Positions 22,891 through 34,206 of a DNA stretch of 64,000 nucleotides are shown piece after piece (within the stretch, counting starts at the first letter, position 1; each line of letters begins with the position of its first letter). Source of the stretch: Chondrus crispus. Lineage: Eukaryota > Rhodophyta > Florideophyceae > Gigartinales > Gigartinaceae. A model generated the notes under the pieces. It made no database searches, had not been told where the DNA came from, and saw nothing but the letters and a program-made list of their open reading frames with translations. The stretch spans positions 1 to 64,000 of the forward strand of contig NW_005179239.1 in the NCBI RefSeq assembly GCF_000350225.1. The letters are read 5' to 3'. The translations under genes and the position numbers were made by a program.

Positions 22891-23289
22891 TTGTGGATGT
22901 ATTTGCTCCGATGGGTCGTAATTGGTTTGAAGAACCCAAATGCGAAGACCCACACAGTTAACGTACACGATCCTAAGAATGACCGAGTTCTAACGTATCA
23001 AGTTCCGGAGGATCGATATGTTTGGCATGGCATGTCGGATCAGGGCGCTGATATTTCTTCCTCATGTCTAAATGGGTGTTGTACCACTTGTGCACTTGTA
23101 GTGAAAATAACTTCAGGGGAAGTTGACCAATGTGAGGCACTGGGCTTGCCCAAGGAAAAGCGCGACCAAGACTACGCTCTTCTTTTTGTGAGCTATCCGA
23201 AAAGTGATATTGAATGCGTTCTGCAAGACGAGGACGACGTGAATGTTAAACAATTCTGTTCCTCATTTGAGTCGAGTGGAGTAGAATGA
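22891..23289 (+). pseudogene. FdC2-like [2Fe-2S] ferredoxin, one cluster cysteine lost
   Basis: The frame encodes a plant-type ferredoxin fold most like chloroplast FdC2: HTVNVHDPKND, VPEDRYVWH, the cluster loop CLNGCCTTC (23065-23091), EALGLP, DYALLFVSYP and QDEDDV. The three loop cysteines have the normal C-x4-C-x2-C spacing. The fourth ligand, cysteine in YALLC of relatives, is Phe here (TTT, 23185-23187), one base from TGT. The protein also stops earlier than FdC2 and has no ATG or transit peptide in frame; the frame opens inside a shifted region. It is probably a decaying duplicate. A functional variant would need another ligand. Confidence 0.75.
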
Positions 23290-23499
23290 GGCGCGGTCGT
23301 CCCAGAGGACAACTGATATCGAATTTTGGCTACAAGGGTGACGGGATGCGTGCTCACCTACAATATACAACTCAAGAGGTGCAGCAGGCATCGCAATGTA
23401 GGAACTTCTGCACTGTTGACCTCAGGCCGTCAGGGCGTAGGGTAGTAAGGTATTTACGGTACAATATGCAAACAAAATAGACAAGCCCTTCTTGTCCTC

Positions 23500-23645
23500 T
23501 TGTGAAGTAATCCGGATCTAAATCATGCAATCTCACGAAGCCGTCCTCTCCTCCTGACACATACTGTTTGCCGTCGGGAGAGAAAGATACCGTATTGATA
23601 GGCCCGAAATGACCCTTGACGCGTCCGAGCTCCTCAAGACATATA
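23500..23645 (-). pseudogene. eIF3 subunit i C-terminal WD40 fragment
   Basis: On the minus strand the frame contains [44 protein letters not shown] in pieces that match the last WD40 blade and tail of eIF3i (TRIP-1/TIF34), a scaffold of the translation initiation factor eIF3. Everything upstream in the same frame is unrelated to eIF3i, with a [13 protein letters not shown] stretch just before the join. After DPDYF the usual stop is absent and the frame runs on. Only about 45 residues of the ~330-residue protein are present, so this is a captured or duplicated fragment. Confidence 0.7.
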
Positions 23646-23730
23646 GCGCACGACACCTGGTGGGGGCACTCGGGGGCGATGGAATGCAGCGGGAAGGTCT
23701 GCATAGCCGCATGACCAAAATCTGAGTCAT

Positions 23731-23886
23731 CGTTGCCGGGAGGGACTTTCCGATCAGCGGCGGCGGTCTTCTGTGATCTTTGCGGCACTCGCGACACTTG
23801 TAATGTCATCGTTGCCGGGAGGGACTTGGCGATCAGCGGCGGTGGTTTTCTGATCCTTGCGGCACTCGCGACACTTGTAGTGGACA
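23731..23886. repeat. 78-bp direct repeat, two units
   Basis: Sequence starting TCGTTGCCGGGAGGGACTT at 23731 recurs at 23809 with few changes. The period is a multiple of three, and on the minus strand each unit reads AADR(K/Q)VPPGNDD in one frame, so it may be a duplicated coding segment of an unknown cysteine-containing protein (KCRECRK). Confidence 0.8.
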
Positions 23887-24679
23887 GCCGGGCACTGATT
23901 ATCCAGGGCGATGGCATTGTCACGGAAGATGCGTAGCAAGCCCGGGTAGATGTAGATCGGCTTCGGGAGGCTCTCTTGCGGAGTACGTGGGGGGTGCGGG
24001 CGGTAACGATGGAGAAAGGAAGAGAAATTGCCGTCTTCGGGGACGGAGGAGCGATCTTGGTCGCAAAAGAGGTCAGTTGAAAGACAAGTCCATAAACCGC
24101 CCTCCGGCGGTCACTCTGCCTATTCCACTCCTTCTCAGATGGCACTGCACGCCGGACCGAAAACGGCCCAATCCTGACCCCGTCGCGCCTGCACCTCGTT
24201 CCTGCCTCGATTCCACACATGTCATTACCGCCTACCAGTTCCACAGCCGCGCATCAACGTAAAGTGCACACCAGAGGAGGGGAGCTCCCTAGTTCTAGCG
24301 CTTCGTCGTACCTCATCATCATCTGTGTACCTACGCAGCCTCCCCGTTCTTCGGCTAACGCCATCAACCAGTATTGCTTCTTCCAATTACCTCCTCCACC
24401 TCCATTCCTTAACAAAGCCCGGCACCATCAACTGTCTCATTTACACGCCCTTTTTGCATCAGATTGCACCGCCGCACCAGTCCTGTTTGTCCTTCAGCCT
24501 CCCTGACCGCCTTTCCCGCTCCTGTTACAAACCAACGCCGTCGCAACTCTCCCTTACCTCCATGCCTCCTGCCAGTGCTCCAGATGCGGGCCCTTCCGAC
24601 CCGGCGGGCATACTCACTCTCCCCAGCATCGACTCTACCGCCTAGCTTACCCTTGCCCTTGCTAGCCCTGCCCCGCTAC

Positions 24680-26667
24680 TCACATTATCCGTCGGGAATC
24701 GGACCGTTCTCGCCGGACATATCTCCGGCCTTCCTCCCTTACCTGATATGCGCTTCACTCTCACTTCCGTTTCTCCTTCTTCTGGTATCGCCTCTCATTT
24801 GGTTGTGTTCACCGACTCTAATTCCAATCTTCTTCTCGAGCAGGCCAGCCAATTTTCATATCTCCTTATCGGCAGGTGCCTCCTCGCCTGTAGTGGAGGC
24901 CGCGTTCCACCTTGGCAAAGCGTCGTGGTTCGGCCTCAGTCTCATGATGCATCAGCACTGGCCTTTGCAAGACGCCATTCTTGAGCTCGGTCCATTTACC
25001 CTTTCGACAATGGACCGAATGGCCTATGCACATCCTTGACCCTTCTCTCGTTTCAACGGACAGAGCTATGATTGTAGTCGATGATACCTCCAGCTGTCTC
25101 CACGTCGCCCTCAACGCCTCCCCTACTGACGGCGGCCAGATACCCGCCCGTTTTTCAAGCCCTGTGGAATGGGGAACCGGCGTCGCCAATTTCGTACGCA
25201 ACATCCTTCCCAGGGGGCAAACTTCAGATATGGGCGATGACATCGTAACTTTTCAGAGCAGAGCTGCCCATGACTGGCCTCATGTCGTGCATTCTTGGCT
25301 TAGAGTTGATGACACCAGCCTGAACCTCAGTTGAAGTTTTGCATCGGCGGATCAAAGAATGTACGAACCGCGAGTGTATCTGTGCTCAGTCAAATCAAGC
25401 ATGAGATGAGTCATCTGTTGAAGATAATCCCGCCGCTCCAAATGATGAAGTATCCCATCTGGAGTACGTGGGCGAGGTACAAAGGTGTCGGTACCAAGAA
25501 AGACGTTCTCAATTTTGCTCATGGTATTTATGACAGGGGACTCCCGCGGTCAGTCATGGGCATCGACGACCGCTGGAGCTTCAAGTATGAGGATCTCGAT
25601 TTTGATAAGGAGAAGTTCCCAGACCCGGCACCCATGGATCGCGAGCTCCATGACTTGGGATTCACTGTCACTGTATGGGTTATAACATTCGCGAACACTA
25701 ATTCAGAGGCCATCTCCACCCCGGAAACATGAAAATACTTTTTCACAGCGACAGCGGAGAGCTTGGAGAGTTTGCGTGGTGGCAGCCGACAACCGTTGCC
25801 GCTTTGGACGTTACCGATCAGGAAGCCTATGGCTGATTTGTCTCTGGGCTCGGGCGGCTATGCAGCGAGTATGGACTTCACGGCTTTAAGTTTGACGCGG
25901 GAGAACCAAGCTTCCTGCCTCTTAAATCCTTCTTAGAACGATCGATGATCAGCCCTACGGAGTATGCACGTGCGTGGATGCATAGCATTGCCTCTAAGTT
26001 TGAAGTCTCATAGATCCGCTCAGGGGTCTGTGGATGTCATAATGCAGTACCCATGTTCCGCCTGTTGGACAAATTTTCGATGTGGGGGCTAGAGAACGGA
26101 TTGGTAAGTGTTGTATCGCGGTTGCTGACTGCAGGTCTGCTCGGCTATCCATTTTGCATTCCGGATTACATCGCTGGCAACGCATATGGGGAAGAAGTCC
26201 CCAATGCCGAGTTGCTAGTCAGATGGGCACAAGCGAGTGCAGTAATGCCTGCGATGTAATTTAGCATCCCACCCTGGTCGATGGGGGAAGAGTGCGGGCG
26301 ACTTTCACGGAAAGCGTTGGAGTGGCGAGATGGATTTTTTTGGAGGCACCTAGAGAAATTCGTGGAGGACGCAGCAGTGAAATACTTGCCGATCGCACGT
26401 CCAGTGTTTTGGGAAAGCTCGGATGTGGAAGGTGTCGCGGATATCGGTGATGAGTTCATCATTGGGAGGAATGCCGTTGTCGCACCAGTCGTTCAACAAG
26501 GGCAAAAAGCACGAAATGTCTTTTTGCCAAGCGGTGGATGGAAGAGAGTGGACTTGAACAAGGCTGGGTACTGTGATCCTACTGTTCATACGGGACCGAT
26601 CTGGAAACAGAGTGTATCTGCGGAGCTCGATGAAATGCCAACCTTTTTGGGAGAATCACAAGCATAG
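24680..26667 (+). pseudogene. GH31 family (MYORG-like) glycosidase pseudogene
   Basis: Segments in several frames read consecutively as a family 31 glycoside hydrolase of the MYORG-like group. They are HWPLQDAILELGP (24960), a beta-rich N-terminal part (25040-25330), PIWSTWARYK, GIDDRWSFKYEDLDFD (25450-25620), the nucleophile motif GFKFDAGE (about 25880-25905), and a C-terminal block with IPPWSM, YLPIARPVFW and GDEFIIGRNAVVAPVV. Frame changes occur near 24990, 25035 and 25735. In-frame stops occur at 25834 (TGA at an expected Trp), 26011 (TAG) and 26257 (TAA at an expected Gln). The nucleophile Asp is kept, but the gene is dead. Its substrate is unknown. Confidence 0.85.
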
Positions 26668-26868
26668 CACGAAGCAAGACGGCAGTGCAATACGTGCGTT
26701 CCGCAGAAATACGCAATACATCTGTGCAATGAATAACTGTCGAAGACTAGCCGAAAAGCGCTACACTGTTCACAAAGCTCATTTTCTAACATCTGGCATC
26801 TGTATTATCCTGCGGCTTCACAGATTTCAGGCTTCATACTGTGAATATGGCCGTGTCATCGTTTGGTT

Positions 26869-26891
26869 CATCCAATGCAGCACCAGTACTA
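26869..26891 (+). repeat. 23-bp motif, copy 1
   Basis: CATCCAATGCAGCACCAGTA and the next three bases recur at 28613-28635 with two substitutions. The copies flank the minus-strand ORF region beside the tnp2-like gene, so they may be subterminal or promoter motifs of that transposon. Confidence 0.7.
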
Positions 26892-26971
26892 GTTTTCATA
26901 CCCACATCTTACCCTGCTTTTGACGGAGGTCTAACTTTGATGACATAGCAGCATAAGCGGATTAAGTTTAC

Positions 26972-27475
26972 TCATTTTTCACGCGAAAAGTGCAGCAACT
27001 GTAGCAGGGAGGAATTACTTGAACAGTTATAGTACTCATCTGGGTCTTCAATGTCCCCATCTCCGTATTCTTCGGATTCATGGTTGCTTTTGTCATTATA
27101 CTCTTCAAGGCATATCCTGTCTACCTCGTACTGCTCTTCACCGGACTCCTTGTCTTTAAAGATCTTCTGGCCTCGGCGAGCTTTTTTCTTACCTCGCGCA
27201 TCCAATGCCACTGGCGTTCGTGATCTCCTATTCCGCTTTTGATGCATTATTGCACCCCCAACTGCATGTAACAACTGGCGCTCTCTGCTAATTGGCCTTC
27301 GGTACGGTGCCAATCTTGCACTTCGTCTGGATTGCAAAAAGTTCTGGGCAACATGTGCTCTTTGGCCAGATCTTCGATGCGCGGACGAAATATCCTCTTG
27401 AATCTCGCACACTTCTTCCTCGGTACTTCCTTCTTCCTCTTCACAGCTCCCCTCCGGGCTTCTCTCTGTTGCCAT
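26972..27475 (-). CDS. Acidic/basic hypothetical protein
   Basis: ATG at 27475 gives 167 codons. The N-terminus is acidic (EEEEGSTEEEVCEIQED), the middle is arginine-rich and the C-terminus is strongly acidic (EEYGDGDIEDPDEYY). A competing frame in 27247-27550 reads basic, nuclear-protein-like sequence (KRPRKPGRSKSRKK, then KEHMLPRTFCNPDEVQDW), so the true frame may switch. It lies divergent to the tnp2-like transposase and could be the second gene of that element. No family is recognised. Confidence 0.35.
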   Translation of the reverse strand: MATERSPEGSCEEEEGSTEEEVCEIQEDISSAHRRSGQRAHVAQNFLQSRRSARLAPYRRPISRERQLLHAVGGAIMHQKRNRRSRTPVALDARGKKKARRGQKIFKDKESGEEQYEVDRICLEEYNDKSNHESEEYGDGDIEDPDEYYNCSSNSSLLQLLHFSREK

Positions 27476-27723
27476 CACATTTCTTTCTACTTTTAGAACG
27501 GCCTGGTTTTCGTGGACGTTTGCTGGATTTGTTTGGATGTTGATCCCACTAAGTTGTTCTTTGGAGCTGTAAATTTACTTGGAAGGGAGCTTCGGCTGCC
27601 TTTGGGATGAGTTATTTCAGAGAGGGCCGATTCCGAACTACTCTTATGCAGTGAAAGGGCCTTTGAACGACTCCCTCGGGCTTCAATGCGTTTTGGGACC
27701 TTGTGTTGTTGGTCTGCAGTCCT

Positions 27724-28280
27724 CTATGCCACCGATCGTGCATTGTTCACGAGTTTGTTTTTCAGTAATTCGTATGCGGGCCAATCTCCTCTTCCTCGAA
27801 TCAGGATAGGAATTGCTTTTTTCAATTCTCTGAACACTGCAGCTTTGTCTGTGCTGAAACTACGCTTCTTGTTGATATAAACAGGAAGCTTTTGGATTGC
27901 TTCAAGTGTCATCCCTTTTCGGAGCCCATCGGCCAATCCGGGATGACTCGCTACGATTGTCTCCAACGTGTTAGAGGCGTTATTGGACCACGAAACGAGA
28001 GATCCATCCAACTCTTTACAGTCGATCTTTGGCTCACCATTTTTGGTGCCCACGTTGTATGTTTCGATTTCTGAAGTTGCCTTGGGACATTGACAAATGA
28101 AGACTTGGTTTTGTCTCGCCCAGAAAGTGGATGTGGTACTACCCCTTGAAATGGAAGGTACAAGTTCTGGAGATGTGACTCGCCTGGGGTGCTTGAAACA
28201 TGTCTATTACAAGAATGCCTTCCCTGCATCTCAACAAGCAAAGATTTGATGTCACTCATGCCCTGTTGAATGTCCCTCAT
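27724..28280 (-). pseudogene. Hypothetical protein beside tnp2-like transposase
   Basis: Two overlapping frames, 28280-27951 and 28053-27724, read as one protein with a frameshift in the overlap. The first has MRDIQQGMSDIKSLLVEM, a short amphipathic helix. The second has NASNTLETIVASHPGLADGLRKGMTLEAIQKLPVYI and a basic tail. It lies divergent to the transposase, as an accessory DNA-binding protein of a CACTA-like element might. The family is not recognised. Confidence 0.35.
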
Positions 28281-28612
28281 TTTCTGATCTTGCTCGCGTC
28301 AATAATCCTCAAAGTCCTCCGTCGACACGTTCATGGCTGCAGCAAGAATGCCTGACTGTAGTTTATGCATTGTTATGGCTGAAGACGAAGGCTTTTAATA
28401 GTAGATTGTGTGCATGGACGTAGGGAAAAATCATGCAGATTTGCAGACGAGATGTTAAGTATACTTGGCGATGATAGACTGGTATATCAAATAACTACAT
28501 GCGAATTATCCCGCTTTCTTCTGTTTTCGGTTCTTCCAGGCTGTGATTCCTTTGTGCGGTACCTAGTCTCTTCGAAGCATTCCACAGTGTGATGCTTGCT
28601 CCCAGCGCAATA

Positions 28613-28635
28613 CATCCAATGCTGCGCCAGTACTA
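28613..28635 (+). repeat. 23-bp motif, copy 2
   Basis: CATCCAATGCTGCGCCAGTA plus three bases, a two-mismatch match to 26869-26891. It ends three bases before the transposase ATG at 28639. Confidence 0.7.
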
Positions 28636-28638
28636 CAG

Positions 28639-30833
28639 ATGTCCCCCACCTACCACTGCAGGTGCGTTCCTGGGAAACCTGTCTCCCTCAAGACCGCGCG
28701 ACGCCATCGGAACGTTGCTTTGTCCCTAATCCATGAGCGAGAGCCCAGCCAATCAGCATATCTGCCTCTCCCCGACCCTATCACAGAAATTGAAGAGTCT
28801 GTAAACAATAATGAGACATCAGCAGCGAAATCTATTGCATCCTCCTCAGGTATCGAGATCAAAGCCTGTGATGAACTGTTCGACATTGACACTAGCGATC
28901 CTGTGGTGGCACTCGAGGTTGGTGATTTTTCATGCATAGAAGACGTTGATGAAAGGATGATGAAGCCTAATTCTGAATCTCCTGATAGAATACACTGGTT
29001 CGAGACATCCGGTGCGTCGGATTTGCCTGAAGGAAGTTTCAGAGCAGAGAATGGTAACGATATGGGAGACCGGGAGTCGGAAAGATTCAGTTTCGAAACT
29101 AGTTGCTCAGTTCAAACCTCGCAGCAAAAACATACCGAGTCGAGCTGCTATTCCAATAATACCACAAGCAATGATTTCACCAACTCTGCATTAGTATCCA
29201 CCAGTTCCCTTTTCAGATATGATCAGCAAATATCATTTGGAGTTTGTGCTGTGGACTTACCGGTGCAATTTATGATCAGATATAAATGGTTCATCGGATA
29301 TTATCTCCGACATAGTGCTTCCCTTCAAGCTATGGATGACATCATACAGCAATGCTGTCCGAGAGATGCTTCTGTTTGGAAGACGATACGCAATCGCCTT
29401 CAGTCATATTCAGGAATCAGAGTGAAAATGGTTCCGTACTGCTCTCGTTCGCACCAGATATTATATACCGATAGGGAAACAGGTGTCACATCCTCCTGCG
29501 CACATAGGGACTGTGTCATTAGTCCAGAACCAGTTCATGAGCTGAGATACATTTTCTTGCGTGAGCGTTTGCAAGCCATGTTGCTTTCCGCAGATCTTGG
29601 ACCTCATATGGTGTCGTATGTTCGAGACTCATACATGAGACATCAAAATGAGAGCACTGCTAACTACGAGGACTTCTACTCCGGTTTATGCTTCAAAGAG
29701 TTTGCAAGAACGCTTGATGATTTTGCGGTCGGTAATAATGGTAATTTAGGGTCTGAAGTAACTCATATATTTCTTTTCCTTTCTACAGATGGTGCGCCTG
29801 CCTTCAATTCAACGACTCATAGCTTTTGGCCTGTGTTCTTGTTTGTGGGAAACATTCCCCCGGACCGTCGCTACGAGTTGCGACATGTTCTACCGGTGAT
29901 GTGTATTCCAGGGAACCCATATGACCTCGAATCTTTCCTGATGCCCCTTTTTGAGGAGCTCGATGACCTGAGAACTGGTTTCCCATGTCAGTTATGGAAC
30001 CAAACTGAAACAGTTGCAAAGACTCACGTCGTTCATGTCTTAGCTGATCTTCAAGCGAATAGAAAGATTTGCAGACTTAAGGGGGTGAATGGGATATGCC
30101 CTTGTCGATTTTGCCTAATAAAGGGTGAGCTTAGTGCCAATTCAAAAACGTACTACTACCCGGACCACTGCACCAGCACGAAGAGAAACGGAAAAGGCAA
30201 CTATGTTGTCTCGAGAAGAAACCTTTGGAGACCTAGCCAGCTACCTATGCGAAATTCAGATGAAACAATGGCAACCTTCCGTGATATTGAGTACTTGGTG
30301 GACAGTGGTACCAAAAAGGAAAGAGAATTTATACAGCGAGATACAGGAATAATCGCTAAACCCTTCATTGTAGAAAGACTTGAAGCAATCATGCCTTACG
30401 CAAGCATGCTTGTAGACCTCATGCACCTCTTGTTTGAGAATGTTGCCCCGTACGTTTTACAGATCTGGTTAGGTGAACTCGAAACTGGAGGAGAACACGC
30501 GTATCTGTCAAGTGCTACAGTACAGAGAAAGGTTGATGCAATATTGAAAGATTCTGGAACTGGTATTTCCGACGAGTTACGGAGACCTCGAACAATCAAG
30601 GAGAAGGGTAGCTGGAAGGCGGACGAATGGCGTACTTTTGTGCTTACAACCAGCCTCGTGGCTCTCCATCAAGTACTTCCTGTTAAAGTGCTCGACGGGT
30701 GGTGGAATTTCCAACAGCTCTGCGAGCTTTCGATGCGCCCATACCTTAACCATGTAGAACTTGACAAAATTTCCGAACTGGCGGTTTCCTTTTTCAAGTA
30801 CTACTCGGATACGTACTATTGTGGAAGGCAGGA
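28639..30833 (+). pseudogene. tnp2/CACTA-like transposase, 5' part (split by insertion)
   Basis: The frame starts at ATG 28639. It encodes about 731 residues of a tnp2-type transposase (CACTA/En-Spm superfamily, including Plavaka-like elements). An N-terminal YHCRC...KTARRHRNV region comes first, then the catalytic core LSTDGAPAFNSTTHSFWPVF, CIPGNPYDLESFL, a CRFC...KG segment, DLMHLLFENVAPYV and KADEWRTFV. The gene is cut after 30833 by an LTR, and the last 14 codons of the open frame before its stop at 30876 are LTR sequence. The remaining C-terminus begins at 52694. Removing the intervening DNA and one CAGGA copy restores the same frame (GRQD joined to RIHLMKY). Confidence 0.92.
30829..30833. 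other. Target site duplication, left copy
   Basis: CAGGA precedes the 5' LTR and recurs at 52689-52693 after the 3' LTR. Five base pairs is the usual duplication for Ty3/gypsy integrases. Confidence 0.9.
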
Positions 30834-31772
30834 TGTAGTGCAATACGCACCTGAAAAGGGAGGTGAAAAGAAATGAAAATGATGGGGTATGACAAGCAAA
30901 AGTGGAAATCATTTCACTTTATTATTTTAATTATTAATTTTAATTAGTTGGATATTAGTTGTTTAACATTAGATTAGATCTAGGATCTAGCGCCGAGAGC
31001 TACTGTAGTGGCTCCGGCGGGGCGATATGTACCTTAGCCCTCTGACCACCAAGTCAGTAAAGGTAACCCGAGTTGCCAGAGTCTGATATCGCCTTGGTTG
31101 AAGTCCGTCTTTTACAAGACATTCCCTTTAACTACAGATTACTTTATCCTTTGCGCTCGGGGGTCCCCTTTTTCCTTACCAATTTTCCTTTACTTCCCTA
31201 TCCTAATTTCCATTAATCTTGAGTTGGTCCCACCTTGTAGGATTGCGATCCGCAACGTGACGTCATTTGCCATCGGGCTTCTGTGTTGGTGCACCAGTGG
31301 TGCTTTTCTCAGTGTTGGTTCCATCGGAATCTGGTTGCGACCGATCCGTTGTTGGTACTTTGCCATCGGGCAGTACGACGGTGTAGCGCTGCTACGTTTT
31401 CTTCTTTCCCGACGGGCTACGTTGCGACGTCCCCGTCGAAGACCTTATCAAGGGTATAAGGTGTACAAGGCGCTCTTCGAGCATTGGATTTACGACCCAT
31501 CGGACCAGGTTTACCTTGACACCCCTCCGAACTCGTCCAGCAGTTGCCTTTACAAGTCTCTACCACCATTTACTGATCCCGGGCTGGACCCTCCTCTTTG
31601 TCACCCCCCTATTACGGATCCGAGCTACTGTGGGCCGCAAACCCGCTTAAAGAGGACAGGGAGCTTCGAACACTCCGTAGCGCTGTGCCGTTGGCAGTTG
31701 TTGTTTTTGTTGCTGTTGTTTGTGTCGGACCGTCGGACATTGGTCTCTGCCTAACAGGCGCATTGCACTACA
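30834..31772 (+). repeat. 5' LTR of giant element
   Basis: 939 bp, beginning TGTAGTGCAAT and ending ATTGCACTACA, an 11-bp terminal inverted repeat. It is AT-rich near the start, with the motif ACATTAGATTAGATCTAGG. The open frame at 31098-31754 within it is not conserved as a gene; the other LTR has a different open extension. Confidence 0.95.
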
Positions 31773-31776
31773 AAAG

Positions 31777-31794
31777 TGGTCTCCCGACCTAGAA
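31777..31794 (+). other. Primer binding site of giant element
   Basis: TGGTCTCCCGACCTAGAA lies four bases after the LTR end, identical to those of the other gypsy elements here. Confidence 0.85.
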
Positions 31795-31899
31795 ATTGTT
31801 TTATCTACGACAAGGAAGTTGGTCTGAGTAACGGACTCTTTTTTTTATTTCCTTTTTGTTTGTAACTTTTTTTGCTGCGTAGGTCCGCTCGTACGAGCG

Positions 31900-34206
31900 A
31901 TGTCAACAAGCCCACCCAGGGACGTCGTTCCCGGGGCGAGTAGAAACGGATCGGCACGAGCGTCGAGGATCCCGAGGGGTCCTCGCACCCGGAGCCAGGC
32001 CAATACGGCCACGGACCCCGGAGATCAAGAATCCCCTACGGGGATAGCCGCCGACAAGACTGACCTCGACGAGAAGTTGGAGAAGATGAGCAGCGAAATT
32101 CGCAAAGAAGCGAAGAAAAATCTCGAGGCTGAATTAGCCCTCGTCCGGAAGCAACTGGAGTTGCAAGGATCCGAGTTCCACACCGTTTTGGGAGAGCTGT
32201 CGGCTCGAGTGGATCTCGTCGAGAAGGAGCGAGGTGAGGCGACCGACGGTCTGGAGCCGGAGGTCCTAGCCTCGTTGAAAATTTCGGTCAAGGACGCGAG
32301 GCGCGACGCGAATCTAGCCTTGGTGTCCTTAGGAAAATTTAGAACAAGCATCGATGACCGATTCGATCGCGCTGCGCAACGTCTCAAGGACCTTGAGCAG
32401 GCCTCGGATCAAGCTCCGCAAGGATCGGACGACGAGCCGCTCCCTTCGGGTAGAGAGGGCGACCGTTGGTCGAAGAAGGACAAGCCCGCTCGGCAGCAGA
32501 GTTCCAAGTCGAAGCCCTCGAAGAGGGACAAGCGACGTGCAAGCAAGGGTCACTGTAGTGACGATCCGGAGAACTGCGACTCACAGTCGGAGTCGCTTGG
32601 CCCCTCCGAAGATGGTAACGGCGGTTCGTCGAACCATTCGGGCGATTCCGAACGCCGTTCAGAAAACGGAAACGGAATTTCGTCAAGCAAGAAAATTTCC
32701 TCCAGACGAGGCGGAGTCACTTCGTCCGCCTCGCGGAGAGACAAGGACGCGGAGCCCGAAGATGTCGCAACGCGGCGCGGGCCGCGATGGGAGGAGTTGG
32801 AGAAGCTGAATCCGACCAACTACCTCTTCAATAAATTACTTCCGTACCGAACGTACCGCTTGCGGAACCCGCAGACATATTTGTCAGGTTCCCGGCGGAC
32901 CGCCGTGCGAAAAATCAGGAGAGATATTCCGCCTAAGGTGAAGAAGGACAACACGTTCACACGTGAGGACGGGGTCCTTGTGTTGGATTTTTTGGCAAAA
33001 TTAGTTCAGGAGTTCGATACTCAAGAAATGAACGAGGGGCAAGCGATCCGCCTGTTGCCTGAATTTTTAAGCGACATCGCCTTGAGACAGTACACTTCGG
33101 TGTCTCAGACAGCCGGGGCCCATCACGGAAAGATATCCGTTTGGCCGGAGGCCGTACAGTGGTTGTTGAGGAGTTTCGCAACCGACGAGGCGATCCGTCA
33201 AGCTGTGCTCGCATTGCGAGAAGTTCAGCAAAGACCGTCTGAAGACGAGATGGAATTTTATATCCGTCTGACGGACGCAAGCAATCGATGTGGAAACGTA
33301 TATTCGATGGAAGAACAAATGACGATGTTTATTGAAGGACTCGATTCGAGTATCAAGCCGATGGTATCTCAATACCGACAAGACAATCGGGACGTTTCGT
33401 TTTTGAGACTAGTTAATTACGCGAAGGCGCATGGCTCGGCGAGCCGCGCTAAGGACAAGAAGACCAAGAAGGTCACGATTCAGACGCCGTCGACAATTAG
33501 GGCGGGTAAGAAGCCGAGGGCTTCTTATCCCGGTCGCAAAAGTCACGCCGCCGTCCATTTAGCCGAGTTCATTTCAGCGTCAGATGAGCGCGGTGCGCAT
33601 GGAAGTAGCGAAAATCACTACGAAAGAGCGTTAGTAGCCGAAGGCGAGTTCATTGAGCCATCGGAGGGCTACGGACACGAGGACTACGGGGACAGCGGGT
33701 CGTCAACTTTGCCCACGCCTGCATACACGACGGAGTCGTTTTCAGAGCCCACGGATCCCGTGATGATGTTTCGGGGGCGCGGCTACACGCCGGCGCCGCG
33801 CATTCCGATGGAAGACAAGGGTACGACGTTTCGAAGGCCCGGCTGGATGGGAAGGCCGCAACGTCAAGGAAGGCCGCCGGCCCGTGGAGGACCTAGGACG
33901 CCGTATCCCGTCAAGACGCACGGTCTGGTGTGCTATCATTGCTATGAAAAGGGGCACGCCGCGCCAACGTGCATTCTTTCCGTCCGGGAAATGCACTGAG
34001 TTTTGGAAAACTATGAGGCGTTGTCTCCGATGGAGAGGGTAGGGATACCATCGACGAGTTACCTGAAGGTCAAGAATTGGTTCGATTCGCAGACGGCGAG
34101 CACGCCGGGTGCTTCAACGCCGAGGTCGAACCAACCCTTCAGAGGGCCCACCGCGGGGCCCGCGCCGTCGGATGTGAGAAGGATCCCGCAGCGGCAGGAA
34201 AACTAG
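31900..34206 (+). pseudogene. Gag polyprotein of giant element, one in-frame TGA
   Basis: ATG at 31900 opens 699 codons. A charged coiled-coil-like segment spans residues ~48-115 (DLDEKLEKMSSEIRKEAKK), then a low-complexity Ser/Arg/Glu region, the Gag core at ~300-510 (NYLFNKLLPYRTYRL, WPEAVQWLL, MTMFIEGL) and a CCHC knuckle CYHCYEKGHAAPTC near residue 680. A TGA at 33997-33999 is followed by 68 more open codons in the same frame to 34206. Element 1 Gag also continues well past its knuckle, so the TGA probably interrupts gag; CGA to TGA would explain it. Readthrough is an alternative. Confidence 0.85.

Noticed and set aside
24464-25039. 191-codon ORF as an independent gene
   Set aside because: Only its end matches GH31. 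The earlier part is a low-complexity frame in C-rich DNA.
31098-31754. 218-codon ORF inside the 5' LTR and the longer 51992-52828 ORF inside the 3' LTR
   Set aside because: They lie wholly or mostly within LTR sequence. The two copies diverge in protein ends, and the second runs out of the LTR into the transposase in the wrong frame.
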